This document shows positions 37,347 through 44,433 of a DNA stretch of 64,000 nt, one piece after another; the stretch's first letter is position 1, and each line of letters opens with the position of its first letter. Origin of the DNA: Lachnospiraceae bacterium (lineage in GTDB: Bacteria; Bacillota; Clostridia; Lachnospirales; Lachnospiraceae); the NCBI GenBank assembly GCA_910574885.1, contig CAJTDD010000002.1:285784-349783 (forward strand). Direction: 5' to 3'. The notes beneath the pieces were generated by a model. It was not told the DNA's origin and did not search any database. It worked only from the letters and a program-made list of their open reading frames with translations. Position numbers and translations under genes: made by a program.

Positions 37347-38201
37347 TTACTGTAACAGCTGAAGAACTCCCTGTGGAACCTGATTAGCCTGTGCAAGCAT
37401 AGCCTGAGAAGCCTGAACCAGAATGTTGTTCTTCGTGTAAGCCATCATTTCCTTAGCCATATCAACGTCACGGATACGGGACTCAGCAGCAGATAAGTTC
37501 TCTGTCTGAACACCTAAGTTGTTGATGGTGTGCTCCAGACGGTTCTGTAATGCACCGAAATCGGAACGCATAGAAGAAACGATATCGATTGCAGTATTGA
37601 TCTTATCGATAGAAGCCTTAGCCAAGGTTGCTGTTGAAACGTTTACATCTGAATTAAGCTTAATTGTCGTTGATGTACCGCCAATCTTTGCAGTCATAGA
37701 CTTCGCGCTCATTGCACTCAGAGTAATCTTAATCTGGTTTGCATCCTTAGATGTCTCACCTGCATGAATTGCAACGCTTGCTGTAGTACCAGTAAACAAT
37801 GTTGTTCCGTTGAAGTTAGCAGTATTGCTGATACGGTCGATTTCTGCCTGCAGAGCCTTAACTTCCTTCTGCATCTCAGCACGGTTAGCGCTGGAGTAAG
37901 TTCCGTTGGCGGACTGTGTAGCCAGCTCAACCATACGGTTCAGCATGGAGTGAACTTCTGTCAAAGCGCCTTCTGCTGTCTGTACAAGAGATACACCGTC
38001 TTCGGAGTTCTTCTGTGCTGTCTGAAGACCTGTGATCTGAGCACGCATCTTTTCAGAAATAGCAAGTCCGGCAGCGTCGTCACCAGCGCGGTTGATTCTG
38101 TAACCAGATGACAATTTCTCCAGGTTCTTTGTTAAAGAAGAGTTATTGTTCGTTAAATTTCTGTGTGAATTTAAAGCCGTAATATTATGTTGGATTCTCA
38201 T
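37347..38201 (-). CDS. Flagellin A
   Basis: 284 residues, short for a flagellin, with D0/D1 domains and only a small variable centre. The N-terminus MRIQHNITALNSHRNLTNNN and the C-terminus NNILVQASQAMLAQANQVPQ are near-identical to flagellin B, while residues about 133-200 differ. It forms the filament and is exported by the apparatus encoded in this window. Expression is expected from the sigma-28-like promoter at 38379-38405, reading through site L, with CsrA control at 38225-38244. In the orientation seen here it is the cassette with the better promoter. Confidence 0.97.
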   Translation of the reverse strand: MRIQHNITALNSHRNLTNNNSSLTKNLEKLSSGYRINRAGDDAAGLAISEKMRAQITGLQTAQKNSEDGVSLVQTAEGALTEVHSMLNRMVELATQSANGTYSSANRAEMQKEVKALQAEIDRISNTANFNGTTLFTGTTASVAIHAGETSKDANQIKITLSAMSAKSMTAKIGGTSTTIKLNSDVNVSTATLAKASIDKINTAIDIVSSMRSDFGALQNRLEHTINNLGVQTENLSAAESRIRDVDMAKEMMAYTKNNILVQASQAMLAQANQVPQGVLQLLQ

Positions 38202-38224
38202 AGTTTTTCCTCCTTGAAATTCGT

Positions 38225-38244
38225 CAGGGAATTCCTTTTCCCCG
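38225..38244 (-). promoter_or_regulatory. Candidate CsrA hairpin in flagellin A leader
   Basis: On the minus strand CGGGGA, loop AAAGGAAT, TCCCTG; a GGA sits in the loop and a second GGA lies in the AAGGAGG ribosome binding site. The same structure occurs before flagellin B, with a G-U pair here replacing an A-U pair there. Confidence 0.65.
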
Positions 38245-38324
38245 CATAATTATTCATTATTCACTTATAATTTTGAAGTAATCGGGAGAACAATAAATAT
38301 ACCGCTCTTGACCTGCCGGCGAAC

Positions 38325-38352
38325 TGTCCAGAAAAGTACACTTATTTGGACT
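38325..38352. repeat. Site L: candidate recombinase crossover site
   Basis: 28-bp imperfect palindrome. Read on the minus strand it is half-site AGTCCAAATAAGT, centre GT, half-site ACTTTTCTGGACA; 10 of 13 positions pair. The non-palindromic 2-bp centre is what small serine invertases need to set direction. The sister copy, site R (43346-43373), is inverted with respect to it. The leader sequences are similar from the centre towards each flagellin and lose that similarity beyond the inner half-site. Confidence 0.75.
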
Positions 38353-38378
38353 GCACCGAAAACTTCTTGACACTTATA

Positions 38379-38405
38379 TTATCGTATGTTTCGGCGAGAA
38401 CTTAA
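38379..38405 (-). promoter_or_regulatory. Sigma-28-like promoter pointing at flagellin A
   Basis: On the minus strand TTAA, 15 nt, TACGATAA, close to the sigma-28 pattern TAAA-N15-GCCGATAA. A sigma-A reading (TTAAGT, 16 nt, GATAAT) is also possible. It lies inside the putative invertible segment, 27 bp from site L, giving a leader of about 170 nt. Confidence 0.65.
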
Positions 38406-38422
38406 GTCTTTTTTTAACTTTT

Positions 38423-39493
38423 TTAAATAATTTTTTTCAGCCTTTCCTTGGCCGGGGTATATCCCTCTTTAGCCGCCATCTTATAATAGACAGCGGCTTC
38501 TTTGGGCTTACCGTTCACTTCAAACCACACCCCAAGATTATATGCGGCTTTGAACGAACCATTCCCAAGGACTCCCTCGTGTTCCGGAACTTCCCCAATC
38601 TCCAGACATCGTCGGTAAGACCGCTCTATTTCCGGAAGATATCCTATGTATCGCTGGATATCGGCAAAAATTCCCTGTGTATAAAACGTCCCACATGCAA
38701 AATGGTAATCTGCATAGGCGTCCAACCTCTGCTTTTCATCTGCTATGATCTGAAATCCTTTCTCGTATTTCTTCAATTCTAACAGGTTATAGAGATATGA
38801 TATCACGCCGTTTGTACGGTATCCCGTCCCAGACTCCGGCACGAACTGATAGAATTTTTCAAAATATCCGTTTGCTTTCTCAAACTCTTTCATAAGCCAC
38901 AGGGTACGTGAAACCTGGTACAGGACATAGGGGTCGTGGGGATTTTCTTCTAATTCTTCTAAAAGGATTTCCAGATTCCGCTCTCCTTTTCCTCCCTGTA
39001 GATATCCGTCATGGTCAAATACCAACGGAAGCGGGACAATCGGAAGCTCGCTTATAATCTGTTCATGCACCTTCCCTTCATAAACGGTCCCCCGCGGAAC
39101 CAGCCTTGTAGTAAATACACAGCTCTGACTGAGTTCCCCGTTCGCTTCCCTGTAACGGTCATGTCTTTCAATCGCGCCTACACGCCCGCCGGATTCCACA
39201 AACTGCAGGATATCTTCCTTTGTTCCTGAAACCAGGTATTCATCCGCATCCAGAATCAGGTTCCAGTCGCAAGGAGACTGCTCCAATGCATAGTTTCTGG
39301 CGGCTGCGAAGTCATTACACCATTCGTATTCTGAGATGTGCGCATTGAATTTTCGGGCGATTTCTATTGTATGGTCAGTTGAGCCGGTGTCGGTAATGTA
39401 GATTCCATCCACCAGTTTTTCCGCTAATGATAAACATTTTTCCAGACTGCGGCTCTCATTTTTTACTATCATAACAAGTCCTATTGTGGTCAT
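38423..39493 (-). CDS. Small GT2 glycosyltransferase with TPR-like tail
   Basis: 356 residues. The GT2 domain has TIGLVMIVKNESRSLEKCL, GSTDHTIEIA, CNDFAAARNYALEQS and the acidic motif LDADEYLV; helical repeats follow from about residue 190. I chose the ATG at 39493 because GAGGAGG lies just before it and a consensus promoter at 39516-39544 precedes it; a 129-residue extension runs antisense into the recombinase gene. It lies within the putative invertible segment with its own promoter, so its expression need not depend on orientation. Confidence 0.88.
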   Translation of the reverse strand: MTTIGLVMIVKNESRSLEKCLSLAEKLVDGIYITDTGSTDHTIEIARKFNAHISEYEWCNDFAAARNYALEQSPCDWNLILDADEYLVSGTKEDILQFVESGGRVGAIERHDRYREANGELSQSCVFTTRLVPRGTVYEGKVHEQIISELPIVPLPLVFDHDGYLQGGKGERNLEILLEELEENPHDPYVLYQVSRTLWLMKEFEKANGYFEKFYQFVPESGTGYRTNGVISYLYNLLELKKYEKGFQIIADEKQRLDAYADYHFACGTFYTQGIFADIQRYIGYLPEIERSYRRCLEIGEVPEHEGVLGNGSFKAAYNLGVWFEVNGKPKEAAVYYKMAAKEGYTPAKERLKKII

Positions 39494-39515
39494 ATTCGTC
39501 CTCCTCTGTTTTTTT

Positions 39516-39544
39516 ATTATAACGTCAATTTGATTGGAATACAA
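39516..39544 (-). promoter_or_regulatory. Sigma-A promoter of the small glycosyltransferase
   Basis: On the minus strand TTGTAT, 17 nt, TATAAT, followed by the GAGGAGG site of the gene starting at 39493. Confidence 0.7.
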
Positions 39545-39573
39545 CCGCGAATCCTTTTGGTGCAGTAGAAAAC

Positions 39574-39606
39574 TTGAGTATCCGGAGCGTTTTTTTGTAT
39601 ACTCAA
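39574..39606 (+). promoter_or_regulatory. Promoter X of the recombinase, with inverted repeat
   Basis: TTGAGT (39574-39579), 18 nt, TATACT (39598-39603). The inverted pair TTGAGTAT and ATACTCAA lies over the -35 and -10 boxes, which suggests an operator. The -10 side (GTATACTCAAAATC) closely matches the element at 43244-43257. Confidence 0.55.
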
Positions 39607-39637
39607 AATCAGGTAAATTCAATGTAGGAGGTACGAA

Positions 39638-40246
39638 ATGAGCAACAAAGTATACGGTTATATCAGGGTTTCTACGCAGGAGCAGAATATTGAGCGGCAG
39701 ATGATCGCGCTGCTTGATGCGGGGATGGACAGGAAAGACATTTATATTGACAAACAGAGCGGCAAGAATTTTAAGCGGCCCGCCTATGCAAGGATGATGC
39801 GGCGTGTCCGGGAGGGCGATTTGATCATTGTAAAAAGTATAGATCGTCTGGGGCGGAATTACCAGGAAATTATGGAGCAATGGCGTATCATAACCAAGGA
39901 AAAAAAAGTCGATATCCGTATTATGGACATGCCTTTGTTAGATACAACCAGAACGAAGGATTTGCTGGGAACGTTTATCAGTGATGTTGTGCTGCAGCTT
40001 CTTTCATTTGTTGCAGAAAATGAGCGCGACAATATCCGCCAGCGGCAGGCAGAAGGAATTGCGGCGGCAAAGGCACGGGGGATACGGTTCGGCAAGCCGA
40101 AGATCCATATGCCGGATAATTTCCCGGAATTGTATCGGCAGTGGGAAGGGGATTCGATTTCAACCCAAGATTTTGCTGAATTATGCAATGTTGGGCGGAG
40201 TACGTTATATAAACGGATTCGGGAGTACAGGGAGCTTCTTTCATAG
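39638..40246 (+). CDS. Serine recombinase, Hin/Pin invertase type
   Basis: 202 residues, the size of the small DNA invertases (Hin, Gin, Pin) and resolvases. The catalytic Ser is S12 in YGYIRVSTQEQN; the conserved DRLGRN and the long E-helix (FVAENERDNIRQRQAEGIAAAKARGIRFGKPK) follow, then a C-terminal helix-turn-helix (ISTQDFAELCNVGRSTLYKRI). It cuts and rejoins DNA at short palindromic sites with a 2-bp centre. It lies between two such inverted sites flanking opposing flagellin genes, so I infer that it inverts this segment. AGGAGG precedes the ATG. Confidence 0.93.
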   Translation: MSNKVYGYIRVSTQEQNIERQMIALLDAGMDRKDIYIDKQSGKNFKRPAYARMMRRVREGDLIIVKSIDRLGRNYQEIMEQWRIITKEKKVDIRIMDMPLLDTTRTKDLLGTFISDVVLQLLSFVAENERDNIRQRQAEGIAAAKARGIRFGKPKIHMPDNFPELYRQWEGDSISTQDFAELCNVGRSTLYKRIREYRELLS

Positions 40247-40324
40247 GTATTTTGCTAAGAATGGGATTGCTTTTATTCCATCCAAAAGTTAATATATAAA
40301 TAGAACGATAAAGGAGTATCTTGT

Positions 40325-41500
40325 ATGGGAATTTATGTTAATCCAAGTAATATTACATTTCAAAAAATCCTTAATTCTGACATTTATATTGATAAAACAG
40401 ACTTGATTTCTGCTACGAACGCGAAAATAAATAAGATGAATTGTTATATGTGCGTCAGTAGGCCTCGCCGTTTCGGGAAATCTATGGCTGCGGATATGCT
40501 TGTGGCATATTACAGCAAGGGGTGCGATTCGGCAGAATTGTTTTCCGGGAAAAAGGCAGAGAGCGGCAAAGACTTTCATTTGCATTTGAACCGTCATAAT
40601 GTAATACGGCTGGATATTCAGCGTTTTCTGGAAACGGAGCAGGATCTTGATGTGTTTATTTCAGAGATTGAGCGACGCGTAATTTCGGAGTTAACAAAAG
40701 AATTTCCAGAATGTACGGACATTCTTCCTAACGGCAGATTAAAAATGACGCTTGAGCAGATATTTTTGCAGACTGGAGATGGGTTCATTTTTATTATTGA
40801 TGAATGGGATTGTGTATTTCGGATGGCAAGGAGCCGAAAAGAAAAACAAAAAGAGTACTTGGACTTCCTGCGAGGGCTTTTTAAAGGCTCCGGATACGTA
40901 GATTTAGCTTATATGACAGGGATTTTACCTATAAAAAAATACGGAGAACATTCTGCAATTAACATTTTTGATGAATATTCTATGCTATCCCCTAAGAATC
41001 TTGGAAAGTTCTTTGGATTTACAGAAGAAGAAGTACAAGAGCAGTGTGAGGAATATGGTGTTGAATATTCGGAAATCCAAAAATGGTACGATGGATATCG
41101 AATTGGTGAATTGCATATGTATAACCCAAAATCAGTTATCGATGCGTTGACATGGAAGGAAATACAGAGCTATTGGATTGGAACAGAGACATATGAAGCC
41201 TTGAAAGTATATATTGATTTGAATTTTGATGGTCTAAAAGAAATAGTTACCATGATGTTAGGAAATATGCATTGTAAGGTGAATACCCGAAAGTTCCAGA
41301 ATGATATGACCACATTTAAAACAAAAGACGATGTGCTTACACTTTTGGTTCATCTTGGGTATTTAACCTTTGATAGGAAAAAGAATGAAGTATTTATTCC
41401 GAATCAGGAGATTACACAGGAATTCATGAATGCTGTAGAAGAACCAGGATGGAATGGCTTGGCAGCGGCACTCAGCCGATCGGAGGAACTTCTGGAATAA
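40325..41500 (+). CDS. AAA-ATPase-like protein lacking the PD-(D/E)XK domain
   Basis: 391 residues. It starts with the AAA-ATPase-like domain (PF09820 type): YIDKTDLI, Walker A-like SRPRRFGKSMAADML, Walker B-like FIFIIDEWDCVF and YMTGILPIKKYG. The frame stops at RSEELLE, where relatives, including the neighbour at 41576-43183, continue for about 140 residues into a nuclease-like domain. It is therefore probably a truncated gene. The function of the family is not settled; links to mobile elements are suspected. Confidence 0.8.
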   Translation: MGIYVNPSNITFQKILNSDIYIDKTDLISATNAKINKMNCYMCVSRPRRFGKSMAADMLVAYYSKGCDSAELFSGKKAESGKDFHLHLNRHNVIRLDIQRFLETEQDLDVFISEIERRVISELTKEFPECTDILPNGRLKMTLEQIFLQTGDGFIFIIDEWDCVFRMARSRKEKQKEYLDFLRGLFKGSGYVDLAYMTGILPIKKYGEHSAINIFDEYSMLSPKNLGKFFGFTEEEVQEQCEEYGVEYSEIQKWYDGYRIGELHMYNPKSVIDALTWKEIQSYWIGTETYEALKVYIDLNFDGLKEIVTMMLGNMHCKVNTRKFQNDMTTFKTKDDVLTLLVHLGYLTFDRKKNEVFIPNQEITQEFMNAVEEPGWNGLAAALSRSEELLE

Positions 41501-41537
41501 CCATGAATGTATAATTGAAAAACAAACAATATGAAAC

Positions 41538-41573
41538 AAAAGCATTCCTGTCTGATTTTGCAGGAATGCTTTT
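41538..41573. terminator. Terminator between convergent AAA-ATPase-like genes
   Basis: Perfect 13-bp stem AAAAGCATTCCTG/CAGGAATGCTTTT with a 10-nt loop. Its right arm plus flank (GATTTTGCAGGAATGCTTTT, 41554-41573) is repeated exactly at 41588-41607 inside the end of the minus-strand gene. Confidence 0.85.
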
Positions 41574-41575
41574 AT

Positions 41576-43183
41576 TTAGAGGACTTCGATTTTGCAGGAA
41601 TGCTTTTTGCTCTTTTTGTCATAACTGATGCCTATTGCCAATATCCTGCCTGTATATCTCGGCTCCTCTCCGATTTTCCCCTGAAAACAAAGCGCATATT
41701 TTTTTTCTTTTATCTGCCGGATTGCTTCATCCGGCGTACTGTCTATTTTCAATTCAAGAATCATAGCATCTGCATTCCTGCGTTCCGGATAAAAGACAAA
41801 ATCCACATATCCCTTGCCCGCCTTATCTTCCCGCTCCACACGGTATTTGTCTCTGGCAGACAGATAAACCAGATTGACGGCTGCCGATAATTCTGTTTCG
41901 CTGTTATAACTGAGAATTGGCGACTCCGTATCATGGACAAACTCCAGAATCTCCGCCATCGTTTCCGTATCCTGATTAAGCGTTGCACGCAGCATCCGTT
42001 CCGACTCTCTGGCTAAACGGTATACATACCCCAGCCTCTCGTTCGAGAGCAATAGCTGGTTAAATTGTTCCATTAATTCTTTGTTTGGAATAAATACTTC
42101 TCCGTCTTCATAGGTAAGAAGACCATAGATAACCATTGCGGAATAGATCTGTCCTTTTGTATTTAACTCTTTCGCCGTTGCGGCATATTCCTGCATTTTA
42201 GCAGCTACATGTTCGCCGGAAATCATCAGGGCAAAATCATCACGGATTTCATCTACATTATCTTTGATATAATAAAAAATCTCGTCATAAGGTCCTGAAC
42301 TTGTCCAGTAATTCCTCAGCTGGTTATTCGTCAATGCGCATACGATGGAACGGGGATTATACACCTGTCTGCCGCCCGCCGTATGATATCCGTTATACCA
42401 GAAACGCAAGTCTTCGCGGGTTACTTTTGGACGGTTGGTTTTCTGCTGATAGATATGATATAGCATATCAACTTCGGAGTCCAGAAACCCGAAATATTCG
42501 CTGAACCTCTCTGAGGTAGCGATATCATATTCCAAGAACATATTCAGCTCCGAACCGCTGGAATACTTGGCGATTGGCAGTACGCCGGTCATATAGGCAA
42601 ATTCCACATAAACCTGGCCTTTTAATAAGTTTTTTAAAAAGTCAAGGTATTTCTCCTGATCGGAAGACGTAATAAATGACTTGTGAAAAATAGCATCCCA
42701 TTCGTCTATGATAAAAATAAATTTATCATCTGTATGCAGGAAAATTTTGGAAAAATTATCCCAGACAGCGCCATCCATATCAATGCCAACACTGGGATAG
42801 GCTTCTGACAAATCCCGGTTAATACCATCCTGGATACGCTTAATGTATAAGGAATAATTATCGCAGTCCCTTGGCATTCGGCTGAAATCAATGAAAAATA
42901 CATCGTGGGTGTTTCGGTGCGCGGTATAACTTTCCGTTTTTGATATTGCAAGACCATCAAATAATTCTCCTGCTTCTATCCCCTTGCCCAAAAAAGCCCC
43001 GGCCATATTCGCCATAACGCTTTTTCCGAAACGGCGCGGCCTTGTAATACAGTAATAGCGGTCTTCCGTACCAAATGCGGGAATTAACTCGCCAAGCAAA
43101 CTGGTCTTATCTACAAAGTAGGCTCCGGCTTTTGTCGATTTGTAGGACTCAAACGGAGTCCGGCTGTTTAAATACATTCCCAT
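41576..43183 (-). CDS. AAA-ATPase-like / PD-(D/E)XK nuclease family protein
   Basis: 535 residues, full length for the family. The N-terminal AAA-like domain has FVDKTSLL, ITRPRRFGKSVMANM, FIFIIDEWDAIF and YMTGVLPIAKY; the C-terminal nuclease-like domain has GKGYVDFVFYPERR, ADAMILELKID and KKYALCFQG, matching the Asp, Glu and Lys positions of PD-(D/E)XK folds. The true activity is unknown. It faces its truncated paralogue end to end inside the putative invertible segment. Confidence 0.88.
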   Translation of the reverse strand: MGMYLNSRTPFESYKSTKAGAYFVDKTSLLGELIPAFGTEDRYYCITRPRRFGKSVMANMAGAFLGKGIEAGELFDGLAISKTESYTAHRNTHDVFFIDFSRMPRDCDNYSLYIKRIQDGINRDLSEAYPSVGIDMDGAVWDNFSKIFLHTDDKFIFIIDEWDAIFHKSFITSSDQEKYLDFLKNLLKGQVYVEFAYMTGVLPIAKYSSGSELNMFLEYDIATSERFSEYFGFLDSEVDMLYHIYQQKTNRPKVTREDLRFWYNGYHTAGGRQVYNPRSIVCALTNNQLRNYWTSSGPYDEIFYYIKDNVDEIRDDFALMISGEHVAAKMQEYAATAKELNTKGQIYSAMVIYGLLTYEDGEVFIPNKELMEQFNQLLLSNERLGYVYRLARESERMLRATLNQDTETMAEILEFVHDTESPILSYNSETELSAAVNLVYLSARDKYRVEREDKAGKGYVDFVFYPERRNADAMILELKIDSTPDEAIRQIKEKKYALCFQGKIGEEPRYTGRILAIGISYDKKSKKHSCKIEVL

Positions 43184-43220
43184 ATTTACAATTCCTTTTC
43201 TTTATACAATACAAGGTACT

Positions 43221-43278
43221 TTGAATGTATGTATCATAACATGGTATACTCCAAAATTCTACCCTCATTTTGGAGTAT
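43221..43278 (+). promoter_or_regulatory. Promoter-like element Y with perfect 12-bp dyad
   Basis: TTGAAT (43221-43226), 18 nt, TATACT (43245-43250). The -10 box overlaps a perfect inverted repeat, ATACTCCAAAAT (43246-43257) and ATTTTGGAGTAT (43267-43278), then CTGCTTTTTCTTT. It may be a repressed promoter facing flagellin B, or the hairpin may be a terminator that insulates flagellin B. The sequence resembles promoter X of the recombinase. Confidence 0.45.
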
Positions 43279-43345
43279 CTGCTTTTTCTTTACATGCGCC
43301 CCAAGGGCCTACTGAGGTACATGTCCTTGCGAAGTAAGCGGATCG

Positions 43346-43373
43346 TGTCCGACAAAGTGTACTTTTCCGGACA
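43346..43373. repeat. Site R: candidate recombinase crossover site
   Basis: 28-bp imperfect palindrome on the plus strand: half-site TGTCCGACAAAGT, centre GT, half-site ACTTTTCCGGACA; 11 of 13 positions pair. Its flagellin-side half differs from that of site L at one base. It is inverted with respect to site L and lies 121 bp before flagellin B. Confidence 0.75.
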
Positions 43374-43451
43374 GTTCGCCGGCAGGTCTGGAAGCCGCAT
43401 TTATTGTACTCCCAAACACTTCGCAATTATAAAAAATAGCGAATAAATATG

Positions 43452-43471
43452 CAGGGAAAAGGATGTCCCTG
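43452..43471 (+). promoter_or_regulatory. Candidate CsrA hairpin in flagellin B leader
   Basis: CAGGGA, loop AAAGGATG, TCCCTG. The loop and flank (AAAAGGATGT) agree well with the known CsrA consensus; a second GGA is in the AAGGAGG ribosome binding site 10 nt downstream. Conserved with the flagellin A leader. Confidence 0.7.
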
Positions 43472-43494
43472 GCGAATTTCAAGGAGGAAAAACT

Positions 43495-44364
43495 ATGAGA
43501 ATCCAACATAATATTACAGCATTAAATTCACACAGAAATTTATCTAACAACAATTCAGCTTTGACAAAGAACCTGGAGAAACTGTCATCTGGTTACAGAA
43601 TTAACCGCGCTGGTGACGACGCTGCCGGGCTTGCTATTTCCGAAAAGATGCGTGCTCAGATCACAGGTCTTCAGACAGCACAGAAGAACTCCGAAGACGG
43701 TGTTTCTCTTGTACAGACGGCAGAAGGCGCTCTGACAGAAGTTCACTCCATGCTGAACCGTATGGTTGAGCTGGCTACACAGTCCGCCAACGGAACTTAC
43801 TCCAGCGCTAACCGTGCTGAGATGCAGAAAGAAGTTGTTGCTTTAAGAAATGAGATTGACAGAATTAGTAACACCGCTAATTTCAACGGAACAACGTTGT
43901 TCTCCAAGTTCCAGGGAACAGGCTCCGCGAAGGGCGTAGTTGCTATCCATGCCAGCGAGACTGCTAACACTGCTGACCAGATTAAGATTACTCTGTCTGC
44001 AATGAGTTCATCTAAGATGTCCGCAAAGATTGGTACTAAGCAGGAGACTGTTACACTTAGCAAGGTAGATATTTCAACTTCTACCAACGCGTTAAAGGCA
44101 ATCACTATGGCAAAGATGGCAATCGATATCGTTTCTTCCATGCGTTCAGACTTCGGTGCTTTACAGAACCGTCTGGAGCATACCATCAACAACTTAGGTG
44201 TTCAGACAGAGAACTTATCTGCTGCTGAGTCCCGTATCCGTGATGTTGATATGGCTAAGGAAATGATGACCTACACGAAGAACAACATTCTGGTTCAGGC
44301 TTCCCAGGCTATGCTTGCGCAGGCTAATCAGGTTCCTCAGGGAGTTCTTCAGTTGTTACAGTAA
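43495..44364 (+). CDS. Flagellin B
   Basis: 289 residues. The first 130 and last 85 residues are nearly the same as in flagellin A; residues about 133-205 differ (KFQGTGSAKGVVAIHASETANTAD region), which is the surface-exposed part of the filament. In the orientation seen no sigma-28-like promoter lies in front of it; only the promoter-like element Y is upstream, across site R. The leader shares the CsrA hairpin and AAGGAGG site with flagellin A. It heads a cassette of three glycosyltransferases. Confidence 0.97.
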   Translation: MRIQHNITALNSHRNLSNNNSALTKNLEKLSSGYRINRAGDDAAGLAISEKMRAQITGLQTAQKNSEDGVSLVQTAEGALTEVHSMLNRMVELATQSANGTYSSANRAEMQKEVVALRNEIDRISNTANFNGTTLFSKFQGTGSAKGVVAIHASETANTADQIKITLSAMSSSKMSAKIGTKQETVTLSKVDISTSTNALKAITMAKMAIDIVSSMRSDFGALQNRLEHTINNLGVQTENLSAAESRIRDVDMAKEMMTYTKNNILVQASQAMLAQANQVPQGVLQLLQ

Positions 44365-44380
44365 TCAAAAATATAACGAC

Positions 44381-44413
44381 AGAAAGCGCCGGTCCATTGG
44401 ATGGGCGCTTTCT
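44381..44413 (+). terminator. Terminator behind flagellin B
   Basis: Stem AGAAAGCGCC/GGCGCTTTCT with the same inner TCCA/TGGA pairing and loop as behind flagellin A, followed by TTTT. It lies 20 nt before the ribosome binding site of the first glycosyltransferase. Confidence 0.85.
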
Positions 44414-44433
44414 TTTGCAGGGAGGGCAAACCC

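Larger units (their letters stand above)
38339..43359. mobile_element. Candidate invertible segment (flagellin switch), about 5.0 kb
   Basis: DNA between the centres of two inverted 28-bp palindromes. It carries a small glycosyltransferase, a Hin/Pin-type serine recombinase and two AAA-ATPase-like genes, and is flanked by two flagellin cassettes pointing away from it. A sigma-28-like promoter lies inside its left end and points outward to flagellin A. Inversion would place that promoter in front of flagellin B. Structure is seen; inversion is inferred. Confidence 0.7.

Noticed and set aside
39494..39880. A 129-residue N-terminal extension of the small glycosyltransferase
   Set aside because: It runs antisense into the recombinase gene, and the ATG at 39493 has an ideal ribosome binding site and promoter.
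37347..44364. Inversion by plain homologous recombination between the two flagellin genes as the main explanation
   Set aside because: The genes are similar and inverted, so it is possible, but it would not explain the exact palindromes with a shared asymmetric centre nor the recombinase between them.
44401..44433. An earlier start for the first cassette B glycosyltransferase
   Set aside because: The ATG at 44401 lies within the terminator stem; the paralogues all begin MNIQLTIS.
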